NCBI GenBank assembly: GCA_937974415.1
Contig: CALJXB010000087.1
Coordinates: 1 to 7,093 of the forward strand
Direction of reading: 5' to 3'
Length of the DNA stretch: 7,093 bases
Origin: an uncultured Kiloniellales bacterium
GTDB lineage: Bacteria > Pseudomonadota > Alphaproteobacteria > Kiloniellales > JAKSDN01
The notes below the pieces were generated by a model. The model saw only the letters and a program-made list of their open reading frames with translations, did not search any database and had not been told where the DNA came from. Shown here piece by piece: positions 1 to 5,838 of this stretch (positions are counted from its first letter, which is position 1; every line of letters starts with the position of its first letter). A program made the translations under genes and the position numbers.

Positions 1-176
1 TCCCAGTCGATGAAGACGTCGAGGTGCGGCGCCAGGTCCGGGTGGCGGGCAAGGGCCGCGTCCCAGCGCTCGCGGGTGGTGGTGAAGACCGGCTCGCTTT
101 CCGGCGTCGAGGGGAAGGTGTGGGGGCCGGCGTGGTTGTTCTTGACGTGAACCTTGACCTTGCGTCCCCCGGTCAT
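1..176 (-). CDS. Probable D-2-hydroxyacid dehydrogenase, N-terminal part (gene runs off the window)
   Basis: Only the first 58 codons are present; the gene continues past position 1. The reading begins MTGGRKVKVHVKNNHAG and continues through RERWDAALARHPDLAPHLDVFIDW. The pattern of a short basic beta strand, then an aromatic residue and 'AALARHPDLA', resembles the N terminus of D-isomer-specific 2-hydroxyacid dehydrogenases (phosphoglycerate-dehydrogenase-like, NAD(P)-dependent, cytoplasmic), which interconvert 2-hydroxy and 2-keto acids. The nucleotide-binding GxGxxG motif and the catalytic Arg/Glu/His would lie outside the window, so the family call rests on resemblance alone. The ATG at 176-174 overlaps the stop of the Rieske gene (TGA at 175-173) as ATGA, which indicates an operon with translational coupling. 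A role in oxidising or reducing a product of the oxygenase is an inference. Confidence 0.55.
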   Translation of the reverse strand, partial: MTGGRKVKVHVKNNHAGPHTFPSTPESEPVFTTTRERWDAALARHPDLAPHLDVFIDW

Positions 177-1537
177 GGGGTCGTGCCTTCGGCTTCGATT
201 GCCTTCATCGCGGCCACGACCCGGGCCACCCGATCGGGCTCGGCGAGGCCTTCGGCGTCGAACTGGGCCTGCATGACGGCCTGGCCTGCTTGGCGCAAGA
301 GAGCGCCGTCGTCCTCGCCGTTTTTCGGCAGCCGCAGGACGGTGTCGCCGCCGTGGGTGGGGATGGGGCCCTCGGGCCAGACGTCCCGGGCGTGGCGGGG
401 CTCCTCGCCCTTCTGCAGGGCGCGCACGAGTTCGCGCAGGCGCTTTCGGTAGAGCACGATGCCCTTGTCGCTCGGCACCAGGTTCTCCTTCTCGTGCTCG
501 GTGACAATGCCCATGCCCTCGGTCGCCTCGGCGTCGGCCGGGAAGCGCTGCTTTTCCTCGTAAGTCCGGTCGAAGACCTCGCCCTGCTCGATCAGTTCCG
601 GCCCTTCGGGTGTGTTGTAGGAGGGGGGATCCCCGCGATCGCCGAAGACCGCCCAGGCGTAGCAGAGCGTCTCCGTATCGTCCAAGGGAACGACCCAGCG
701 GGCGAAGGCGGTGCGGCCGTAATAGCGCGGCTTGGTGCCGTCCGCGGCGAAGGCGGCGCCGGCTTGGGTGTAGTTGGGCAGCACCAGCTCGTTGGTGCGC
801 ACCCAGACGTTCTCGCCGACCCGCCGGGTGGCGGTGCCTAGGAAGCCCATCTGGCGTTCGTAGAACTTATACTCGCCAAGCTCGCCGAAGCCCTGGGAGA
901 ACTGCTCGCGGCTGATGCTGGAGTGGAGAAAGGCCGTGTGGATCGGATCGACGATGGCGTCGAGCACTTGCAGCCAGTTGCAGTGGAAGGGCGCCTTGTA
1001 GGGGACGTAGTCGTGCCCCTCCAGCTCCAAGGTGTCGTAGACCGGAAAGTCCGGACGGCGCTCGGGCGGGCCCAGGTAGGCGAAAACCAGCCCCTTGTAC
1101 TCCCGGACCGGATAGGCGCCCAGCCGCACGGTTTTGCAGATGCGGGCCTCCACGCCCTCGGGCTGGCCCGGCACCTCCAAGGGGGTGCCGTCCACGTCGA
1201 ACAGCCAGCCGTGGTAGCAGCAGCGGATGCCGCGCGCTTCGGGCAGGCCGAATTCCAGGGAGGCGCGGCGGTGCGGGCAGCGCCGCTGCACCAGGCCGAG
1301 ACGGCCGCCGGTCTCCCGGAACAGCACCAGGTCCTCGCCGAGGATACGGATCAGCTTGGGCGCGCTGCCGAGCTCCGATGCCATGGCGACCGGCTGCCAA
1401 TAGCGCCGCAGATATTCGCCCATGGCCGTGCCCGGGCCGACCCGCGTGAGCTCCTGGTCGCTCTGGCCGATCCAGGTTTGGTGGTAGCCGTCAAAAGCCT
1501 TGTTTCCCGGAGCCGGGTGACCGCCGTTCGTTTTCAT
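173..1537 (-). CDS. Rieske non-heme iron oxygenase, large subunit (phthalate-dioxygenase-like)
   Basis: This 454-residue protein has both halves of a ring-hydroxylating or demethylating oxygenase alpha subunit. The Rieske [2Fe-2S] motif CxH-x16-CxxH is complete: C87, H89, C106, H109. The catalytic domain carries D193-x3-D197-x2-H200-x4-H205, where D193 is the expected electron-bridge residue and H200/H205 the Fe(II) ligands; the third ligand is probably D335 in the PADAEAT segment. Upstream 'GEYLRRYWQPVAMASEL' (40-56) and later 'HEKENLVPSDKGIVLYRKRLREL' (split here as 348-358 and 359-370) are typical of the phthalate 4,5-dioxygenase branch, which is cytoplasmic and takes electrons from a separate ferredoxin-reductase. 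No reductase gene is adjacent in this window. GAGGA nine bases before ATG 1537 supports the start. Its stop overlaps the next gene, and it is divergent from a LysR gene that probably controls it. The substrate cannot be deduced; aromatic acids and N- or O-methyl compounds are both possible. Confidence 0.92.
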   Translation of the reverse strand: MKTNGGHPAPGNKAFDGYHQTWIGQSDQELTRVGPGTAMGEYLRRYWQPVAMASELGSAPKLIRILGEDLVLFRETGGRLGLVQRRCPHRRASLEFGLPEARGIRCCYHGWLFDVDGTPLEVPGQPEGVEARICKTVRLGAYPVREYKGLVFAYLGPPERRPDFPVYDTLELEGHDYVPYKAPFHCNWLQVLDAIVDPIHTAFLHSSISREQFSQGFGELGEYKFYERQMGFLGTATRRVGENVWVRTNELVLPNYTQAGAAFAADGTKPRYYGRTAFARWVVPLDDTETLCYAWAVFGDRGDPPSYNTPEGPELIEQGEVFDRTYEEKQRFPADAEATEGMGIVTEHEKENLVPSDKGIVLYRKRLRELVRALQKGEEPRHARDVWPEGPIPTHGGDTVLRLPKNGEDDGALLRQAGQAVMQAQFDAEGLAEPDRVARVVAAMKAIEAEGTTP

Positions 1538-1546
1538 CAGTCTGGT

Positions 1547-1551
1547 TCCTC
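1547..1551 (-). promoter_or_regulatory. Ribosome binding site of the Rieske oxygenase gene
   Basis: On the minus strand GAGGA lies nine bases before ATG 1537. This is a good Shine-Dalgarno match and fixes the start of the 454-residue protein. Confidence 0.7.
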
Positions 1552-1610
1552 GAATGCTCGTGCGGACTTGTTCCTATCTTGGAGTAAACGCCATGGCCGC
1601 CCGACGGCAA

Positions 1611-1640
1611 TCGACAAATTCTATGGACCGGTGTTAGAAT
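1611..1640 (+). promoter_or_regulatory. Putative promoter of LysR regulator 1
   Basis: TCGACA (1611-1616), an 18-base spacer and TAGAAT (1635-1640) match sigma-70 boxes at 5/6 each. Transcription would begin near 1647, leaving a leader of only about 15 bases before ATG 1663. No clear Shine-Dalgarno sequence is present there. The -10 box sits inside the palindrome, so a bound regulator would block its own promoter. Confidence 0.4.
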
Positions 1641-1646
1641 TTCTAA
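1618..1646 (-). promoter_or_regulatory. Putative promoter of the Rieske/dehydrogenase operon
   Basis: Read on the minus strand, TTAGAA (1646-1641), a 17-base spacer and TAGAAT (1623-1618) form a sigma-70-like pair (4/6 and 5/6 matches). Transcription would start near 1611 and leave a leader of about 74 bases. The -35 box is one arm of the 13-bp palindrome at 1634-1646, the usual place for LysR activator contact. The match is by eye only. Confidence 0.4.
1634..1646. promoter_or_regulatory. Perfect 13-bp palindrome, probable LysR operator
   Basis: TTAGAA-T-TTCTAA is a perfect inverted repeat with a one-base centre. It also fits the LysR box rule T-N11-A. It lies between a LysR gene and the divergent Rieske gene, and overlaps the -10 box of the former and the -35 box of the latter. 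A related sequence, ACAAATTCT (1614-1622), has its centre 22 bp away, about two helical turns, although this stretch also serves as the proposed -10 box of the Rieske promoter. Autorepression with activation of the divergent operon is the standard LysR arrangement; that it holds here is an inference. Confidence 0.6.
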
Positions 1647-1662
1647 AAGCAGTATTTTCGCG

Positions 1663-2601
1663 ATGAAACGTCAGAATCTTCCCCTGAGCGGGCTGCGTGC
1701 CTTCGAGGCGGCGGCGCGCCACAAGAGCTTTACGGCCGCGGCGCTGGAACTCCACGTCACGCATGGCGCCGTCAGCCAACAGATCAAGCGCCTCGAAGCA
1801 CAAACCGGCCTCGAACTGTTCCGCCGCCACAACCGGGGCGTCCAGCTGACCGAGGCCGGCGCCGCGCTGCTGCCGATCCTGAGCGGCAGCTTCGACAGGA
1901 TCGGGGAGGCCCTCGAAACTCTGGCGCAAAGATCCGGGTCGGAAGCGCTGAAAGTGACCACGACCCCGTTTTTTGCCTCCCGCTGGCTGATTCCACGGCT
2001 GAGCAGCTGGCGGCAGACTCACGGCGCTCGTGACGTGGACCTGCATCCGTCGCTTGAGATGCTGGATATCGCGAGCGGCGACTGCGACATAGGCGTGCGC
2101 TGCGGCGTTCCGCCCTGGCCCGGACTCAAGTCCGAATTGCTCGTGCCGATCCATCTTTCACCGCTTTGCAGGCCGGCGCTGCTCGAGGGTCGCCACGGCC
2201 TGATCCGGCCCAGCGACCTTCGCCACCACAAGCTCATCCACGCCGACATCGCGGGCCATGCCCGGGGCGAGGAATGGGACACCTGGCTGGCGGCGGCCGG
2301 CGAGGACGTTCCAATTGACGCAGGCGGCCTGGACGGCGACCTGGACGGCGGCTTGGGTGGCGGCCTGCACTTTCATGAGCCGGCGCTGGCGCTTCAGGCG
2401 GCCGCCGACGGCCTTGGAATCGCTATGGGTTATCTGGAGTTCGTGCAGGACGAGCTGGCATCGGGACGCCTGGTTCAGCCCTTCGACTTGAAGGTGCGCC
2501 ATCCGTTTTCCTACTACGTCGTCACCTCCAAGCGCGCTGCGGCCGCGCCCGAGCTGCGCCACTTCATCGCCTGGATCCGCGATGAGGGCGCATCGATGTG
2601 A
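1663..2601 (+). CDS. LysR-family transcriptional regulator 1 (GcvA-like)
   Basis: The 312-residue protein has the normal LysR length and layout. An N-terminal winged helix-turn-helix covers about residues 6-65, with 'LRAFEAAARHKSFTAAALEL' and recognition helix 'HVTHGAVSQQIKRLE' (31-45). A linker helix follows (about 66-90), then a periplasmic-binding-protein-like effector domain ending 'SGRLVQPFDLKVRHPFSYYVV' (268-287 region, highly typical of the GcvA/AmpR group). It is a cytoplasmic DNA-binding protein that senses a small ligand, which cannot be named. It is divergent from the Rieske/dehydrogenase operon, with a 125-base gap containing a LysR-box palindrome, and so is its likely regulator. 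There is no clear ribosome binding site before ATG 1663. The oddity is residues 221-236, four imperfect copies of a Gly-Gly-Leu-Asp unit inside the effector domain where relatives usually have a short linker. Confidence 0.93.
   Translation: MKRQNLPLSGLRAFEAAARHKSFTAAALELHVTHGAVSQQIKRLEAQTGLELFRRHNRGVQLTEAGAALLPILSGSFDRIGEALETLAQRSGSEALKVTTTPFFASRWLIPRLSSWRQTHGARDVDLHPSLEMLDIASGDCDIGVRCGVPPWPGLKSELLVPIHLSPLCRPALLEGRHGLIRPSDLRHHKLIHADIAGHARGEEWDTWLAAAGEDVPIDAGGLDGDLDGGLGGGLHFHEPALALQAAADGLGIAMGYLEFVQDELASGRLVQPFDLKVRHPFSYYVVTSKRAAAAPELRHFIAWIRDEGASM
2323..2370 (+). repeat. Four-copy 12-bp tandem repeat inside LysR regulator 1
   Basis: The units GGCGGCCTGGAC, GGCGACCTGGAC, GGCGGCTTGGGT and GGCGGCCTGCAC follow each other without gaps and in frame. 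They encode GGLD, GDLD, GGLG and GGLH (residues 221-236). The first two differ at one base, which suggests expansion by slippage within the effector-domain coding region, at the segment leading to the 'HFHEPALALQAAADGLGIA' helix. Confidence 0.8.
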
Positions 2602-2683
2602 GGCTCGACGTGGTCTGGCAGGGGAAATCTACGGGTCGGCAGATGGAGCGCCCATGACCGGATCCCCCTGATTCAATGGCTCG

Positions 2684-2713
2684 GCGGGGGCCGGATTTCA
2701 GTCCGGCCCCCGC
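2684..2713. terminator. Strong hairpin between convergent genes, probable bidirectional terminator
   Basis: A perfect 12-bp inverted repeat (2684-2695 with 2702-2713, starting GCGGGGGCCGGA) encloses a six-base loop. It sits in the 162-base gap between the ends of LysR regulator 1 and the binding-protein gene, where transcripts converge. No T-tract follows on either strand, so it departs from the classical intrinsic terminator; it may stop polymerase with a factor or protect 3' ends. The rest of this gap holds nothing else that I recognise. Confidence 0.6.
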
Positions 2714-2763
2714 GCTCGGTCGATTGTCAGGTTCACTCGCCCGGCCAACGGCGGCGCGTCATG

Positions 2764-4353
2764 TTATGTGTCGAGCCAAGCGGTCTCGAAGAACTCGCCC
2801 GCAATCAGAACGAAGGCAGGATGCGGCTCCCAGCCCTTGACGATGCTGAGCTTGGCCTCGACGTAGTTGTTGAACAGCGGCAGCAAGGCGCCGCCCTCGT
2901 CGCTCAACAGCTGCTGGGCCTCGCAGTAGATCTCCTTGCGCCGCGCCTGATCGAGCTCGACGCGGCCTTCCAGCAAGAGCTGGTCGAAGCGTTCGTTCTG
3001 CCAGGCCGTCTCGTTCCACGGCGCGTCCGACTTATGGGCGATCGACAGGATGAGATCGGCCGTCGGCCGCGCGTTCCAGCCGGACTGGTTGACCGGGAAC
3101 TTCATCCAAGTCTCGGACCAATAGCCGTCGGACGGCCGCTTGACGACCTGGAGGTCCATACCGGCCGCCTTGGCCGATTCCGAGAACAATTGGGCGTAGT
3201 CGGTGGACCCAGTCCCGGCCGCATCCGAGGCATAGATATCCAGGGTCTGGCCTTCCATGCCCCCCTTCTTCCAGTGGAAGGCGGCTTTGTCCGGATCATA
3301 GGGCCGTTGCGGTAGCTCGGCGCAGAAGTCCGCCAGGATCGGCGACACAGGGTGGTCGTTGCCGACGGTGGCGTGTCCGCTGTACACGTTCCTGACGATC
3401 TTTTCCCGGTCGATCGCGTACTTCATGGCGAGCCGGACATCGAGGTTATCGGTCGGGGCACGGTCGCACATCATATCGAAGAGGCGGAACGAGCCGCTGG
3501 GCGTCGAGATCACGTCCACATCCGGGAGCTTCTCGGCCCGCGACACGAGCTTCGGATCGAGCCCTTCCATGACATGGATGTCGCCGCCCCGCAGCGCATT
3601 GAGGCGGCTCACCATATCGGGAACGGGGATCGTCTCGACCTCGTCCAGGTGGACGACGCCGTCGCGCCAATAATTCTCGTTGCGCTCGAAGATCACCCGT
3701 ACGCCGGGCTCGAAGACCTTCACCTTCATCGGCCCGGTGCCCACCGGGTGATCGAAGTCGGTGAAGCCGGCCGGAGCGATCGTGCTGTGATAGTCGGCGG
3801 CGAATGTCATGGGCAGCAGCGCATTGCCCGATTTCAGCTTGATCGTGACCCGATGCTTGCCGTCGGCCTTGATCTCCTCCAGGTCCTCCCACAGCGGCTT
3901 AGCGGGCGAAGTGGTGTCCGGCTCGACGTGGCGTTGGATGCTGGCGACCACGTCCTCGGCCTCGAAGGACTTGCCGTTGTGGAACTCCACGTCGTTGCGC
4001 AGCTTGAAGCTCCATTCCTTGGCTCCCGACTTGGAATCCCATTCCTCGGCCAGCATGGGTTCCGGCTCCATGTCGCGGGTGACGCGGGCGAGGCTGTTGT
4101 AGCATCCGGACGCTCGGACCCCGTCGATGTTGCTGGTCATCTTGGTCTGGTCGAAGGACTCGGTGTTGCTCGCCTGGATGTAGCCGATCTTCAAGCGGCC
4201 GCCTTTCTTGGGCGTTTCGGCGAGGGCAGCACGATTCGCCATCGAAGTTGCGGCAGCCAGCGTCACGCCGAGCGCTGTCGCTTGCGATAGAAACTCGCGG
4301 CGCGAGATCCGTCCGTCTTTGGCTGCGCGATTTAGGTCGTCAATGCTTGGCAT
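2764..4353 (-). CDS. ABC transporter substrate-binding protein, family 5 (peptide/dipeptide type), Tat-exported
   Basis: The 529-residue protein matches family 5 solute-binding proteins (DppA/OppA type) in length and motifs. A twin-arginine signal is clear: S17-R-R-E-F-L22, a hydrophobic stretch to about residue 37, and a likely signal peptidase site after A45 (A-L-A). There is no lipobox Cys. The mature part has 'W-S-F-K-L-R-N-D-V-E-F-H-N-G' (114-127), 'AEDVVAS' (132-138), 'HPVGTGPMKV' (202-211) and 'RNENYWRDG' (224-232), all typical of the fold. It should bind a ligand in the periplasm and hand it to a membrane permease. No permease or ATPase gene is adjacent: both flanks are LysR genes, so the rest of the transporter is elsewhere. 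GGGAGGG lies just before ATG 4353. Peptides are the usual ligands, but this family also takes nickel, opines, glycosides and other compounds, so the substrate is open. Divergent LysR regulator 2 is the likely controller. Confidence 0.93.
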   Translation of the reverse strand: MPSIDDLNRAAKDGRISRREFLSQATALGVTLAAATSMANRAALAETPKKGGRLKIGYIQASNTESFDQTKMTSNIDGVRASGCYNSLARVTRDMEPEPMLAEEWDSKSGAKEWSFKLRNDVEFHNGKSFEAEDVVASIQRHVEPDTTSPAKPLWEDLEEIKADGKHRVTIKLKSGNALLPMTFAADYHSTIAPAGFTDFDHPVGTGPMKVKVFEPGVRVIFERNENYWRDGVVHLDEVETIPVPDMVSRLNALRGGDIHVMEGLDPKLVSRAEKLPDVDVISTPSGSFRLFDMMCDRAPTDNLDVRLAMKYAIDREKIVRNVYSGHATVGNDHPVSPILADFCAELPQRPYDPDKAAFHWKKGGMEGQTLDIYASDAAGTGSTDYAQLFSESAKAAGMDLQVVKRPSDGYWSETWMKFPVNQSGWNARPTADLILSIAHKSDAPWNETAWQNERFDQLLLEGRVELDQARRKEIYCEAQQLLSDEGGALLPLFNNYVEAKLSIVKGWEPHPAFVLIAGEFFETAWLDT

Positions 4354-4356
4354 AAT

Positions 4357-4365
4357 CCCTCCCTT
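4357..4365 (-). promoter_or_regulatory. Ribosome binding site of the binding-protein gene
   Basis: On the minus strand the purine run AAGGGAGGG ends three bases before ATG 4353. It holds strong Shine-Dalgarno cores (GGAGG with a four-base spacer, GGGAG with five) and supports the chosen start. Confidence 0.65.
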
Positions 4366-4455
4366 GGGGGCTTTCTTCGGGTCCCATCCCGCTTCTCTAG
4401 CCGTGAATGGCGGCGTCTCCTGACCTGCGGTGTCTGGTGCAGGATCTTGCCTGCC

Positions 4456-4483
4456 AATGTAGCTCTCTATCTCCGCATCTCAA
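4456..4483 (-). promoter_or_regulatory. Weak candidate promoter of the binding-protein gene
   Basis: On the minus strand TTGAGA (4483-4478), a 16-base spacer and TACATT (4461-4456) give 5/6 and 4/6 matches to sigma-70 boxes, about 100 bases before ATG 4353. The -35 box overlaps the dyad at 4478-4497. Matches this weak are common by chance. Confidence 0.25.
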
Positions 4484-4497
4484 AATCGCTTATGAGA
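4478..4497. promoter_or_regulatory. Imperfect dyad, possible operator of the binding-protein gene
   Basis: TCTCAAAA (4478-4485) and TTATGAGA (4490-4497) are inverted repeats with one mismatch in the inner part, separated by four bases, giving TCTCA-n-AA-N4-TT-n-TGAGA. Symmetry of this size and its position over the weak promoter box suggest a regulator site, but its sequence differs from the TTAGAATTTCTAA type. Confidence 0.3.
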
Positions 4498-4628
4498 ATG
4501 CGCCCTGCATCCCGTTCGACCCTAATGGCGCTCAGGACTTCGCCGAGGCGACCGGCAGTACACGGCTTGCGAGGACGGAGCCAATCATGGCCGGCTTGGC
4601 CGGCGTTTGCAGCGAAGCCTGACTCTAT

Positions 4629-4641
4629 TGATAACTTCTAA
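4629..4641. promoter_or_regulatory. Degenerate copy of the TTAGAATTTCTAA operator before LysR regulator 2
   Basis: TGATAACTTCTAA matches the palindrome at 1634-1646 at 10 of 13 positions; the right arm TTCTAA is identical and T-N11-A is kept. It lies in the AT-rich block between the binding-protein gene and LysR regulator 2, a suitable place for a LysR site. Regulation of both flanking genes is an inference. Confidence 0.4.
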
Positions 4642-4781
4642 CTATTTGCAAGAAAGTGTTTTTTGTTTTTTGGATAAAGAACGTTATTGCATTTTCCAGA
4701 TCCGGCCTAACATGAACTCGGCCGGTCGGTTTGCCTGAGGCACGATGGACCGTGACCGTTACACGTGGGCGAAGCGCACTG

Positions 4782-5705
4782 ATGACTCTCAGCAGGCTGC
4801 CCCCAATAACCGCGCTCAGAGCCTTCGAGGCGGCGGCGCGGCATATGAGCTTCACGCTGGCGGCGGAAGAGCTTCATGTCACGCAGGCCGCCGTCAGTTA
4901 TCAGGTCCGGCAACTCGAGCAGGTGATCGGCGTTAAGCTCTTCACGCGGCTTCACCGCAACCTAATCCTGACGGACGCGGCGCGCGCCTATCTGCCGATC
5001 GTGCGTCAGGCCCTCGATCTCCTCGCCAAGGGAACGATCCAACTGACCCGCCCAACGTTCGACGGCGTCCTCAAGATCAGCGCGTCGCAATCCCTGACGC
5101 CGCGCTGGCTGGCCCACCGCATCCGCCGGTTCACGTCCGACTTTCCAGAGTACGACATCCGCATCGATGCGACCGACGACTTGGTTGACTTTGTTCGTGG
5201 CGAATTTGATCTGGCAATCCGCTATGCCCGGAAGACCGACCCAAACCTCGAGTCCGTCTTGCTATCGACAGACCGGGTCTTTCCGGTTTGCAGCCCCAAG
5301 CTGGTCGGTGAAGTCGGGTCGCTGGAAATGCCGCTCGACCTGTCGTGCCACACCTTGCTGCATGATGAGATGACCGACATCCGATGGCGGAATTGGCTTG
5401 CTGCAGCGGGCGTCGACGATGTCGATGCCGACAGTGGGGTCCAATTCAGCCATTCCGGGCTTACTGCAGACGCTGCCATTGCCGGACAGGGGGTAGCACT
5501 TGGCCGCTCGCTCCTAGTCGCGGACGACTTGACGGCCGGCCGGCTGGTGCGACCCTTTGATCTCGCCTTGGCCTCTAGCTACGCCTACTTCGTCGTCTAT
5601 CCCCGCGCGTCCGCCGATCTCCCGAAGATCAGGGCCTTCAGAGATTGGCTTTTGACCGAGGCCCGAGCCTCTGAGGGCGCGTCCCTCATGCGAGAGCGGG
5701 CTTGA
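4782..5705 (+). CDS. LysR-family transcriptional regulator 2 (GcvA-like)
   Basis: From ATG 4782 the protein has 307 residues. The start is chosen because 'MTLSRLPPITALRAFEAAAR' (residues 1-20) is the standard GcvA-type opening. Longer frames from GTG 4752 (with GAGG at 4737-4740 eleven bases ahead) or TTG 4731 are possible but add an unconserved tail. The DNA-binding domain spans about residues 7-66, with recognition helix 'HVTQAAVSYQVRQLE' (32-46). The effector-binding domain follows from about 95, with 'LKISASQSLTPRWL' (97-110), 'FDLAIRYAR' (142-150) and the terminal 'AGRLVRPFDLALASSYAYFVV' region (252-272). It is clearly related to LysR regulator 1 but lacks that protein's Gly-Leu-Asp repeat. 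It is divergent from the peptide-binding-protein gene and upstream of the PhzF-like and dipeptidase genes, so it probably controls one or both. The effector is unknown. Confidence 0.92.
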   Translation: MTLSRLPPITALRAFEAAARHMSFTLAAEELHVTQAAVSYQVRQLEQVIGVKLFTRLHRNLILTDAARAYLPIVRQALDLLAKGTIQLTRPTFDGVLKISASQSLTPRWLAHRIRRFTSDFPEYDIRIDATDDLVDFVRGEFDLAIRYARKTDPNLESVLLSTDRVFPVCSPKLVGEVGSLEMPLDLSCHTLLHDEMTDIRWRNWLAAAGVDDVDADSGVQFSHSGLTADAAIAGQGVALGRSLLVADDLTAGRLVRPFDLALASSYAYFVVYPRASADLPKIRAFRDWLLTEARASEGASLMRERA

Positions 5706-5720
5706 CTCCGCATGGGGACG

Positions 5721-5750
5721 CGAAGGTTGGGCGATGAGAACCAACCATCG
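5721..5750. terminator. Inverted repeat after LysR regulator 2, possible terminator or operator
   Basis: CGAaGGTTGG (5721-5730) and CCAACCaTCG (5741-5750) can pair over nine base pairs with one A-A mismatch and a ten-base loop. It begins 15 bases after the LysR stop. A short T4 run follows about ten bases on, which is weak for an intrinsic terminator, so an operator role is also open. If it terminates, the PhzF-like gene needs its own promoter. Confidence 0.4.
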
Positions 5751-5775
5751 GAAAGCACATTTTATCCAAGGCGAA

Positions 5776-5784
5776 AGAATTTCT
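5776..5784. promoter_or_regulatory. Second exact copy of the palindrome core AGAATTTCT
   Basis: The nine-base palindrome AGAA-T-TTCT is identical to the core of the 1634-1646 site; the outer bases (AA left, CG right) differ. It lies 82 bases before ATG 5866, in the gap between LysR regulator 2 and the PhzF-like gene, and could be a site for either regulator. Confidence 0.4.
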
Positions 5785-5838
5785 CGTTTGTTGCCTCCTG
5801 CCGCCGCTGCCACGATCGAACGAAAGTACTAGGTGCTT

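Larger units (their letters stand above)
4354..4781. other. Long divergent intergenic region (binding-protein gene / LysR regulator 2)
   Basis: These 428 bases hold no convincing gene. About 4500-4620 is GC-rich like coding DNA, but the short open frames there have no ribosome site or recognisable product. About 4621-4700 is strikingly AT-rich, with T6-G-T6 at 4659-4671, and is the best candidate for promoters; no single -35/-10 pair stands out for the plus strand. Operator-like sites at 4478-4497 and 4629-4641 are listed separately. Confidence 0.6.

Noticed and set aside
923..1666. 247-residue open frame on the plus strand opposite the Rieske gene
   Set aside because: It is antisense to a gene with complete iron-sulfur and iron motifs. 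Long antisense frames are normal in GC-rich DNA, and the product has no recognisable domain.
3352..4290. 312-residue open frame on the plus strand opposite the binding-protein gene
   Set aside because: It lies wholly within a convincing Tat-exported family 5 binding protein, and its composition (Val, Asp, His, Leu rich) is that of an antisense shadow.
4407..4622. 71-residue open frame in the gap before LysR regulator 2 (and an overlapping 64-residue frame at 4447-4641)
   Set aside because: Neither has a ribosome binding site or family resemblance, and they compete with each other over the same stretch, so a real small gene is not supported.
4659..4671. T6-G-T6 run as an intrinsic terminator
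   Set aside because: No stable GC-rich hairpin directly precedes the run. It fits better as part of an AT-rich promoter region.
4731..4781. TTG-initiated extension of LysR regulator 2
   Set aside because: The 17 extra residues do not look like a LysR N terminus and TTG 4731 has no ribosome site. ATG 4782 gives the usual opening. GTG 4752 stays a weaker alternative.
4745..4936. 63-residue frame at ATG 4745 with TGAGG just ahead
   Set aside because: It runs out of frame through the LysR DNA-binding region, and its Gly/Ala/Arg-rich product is typical of a shifted frame.
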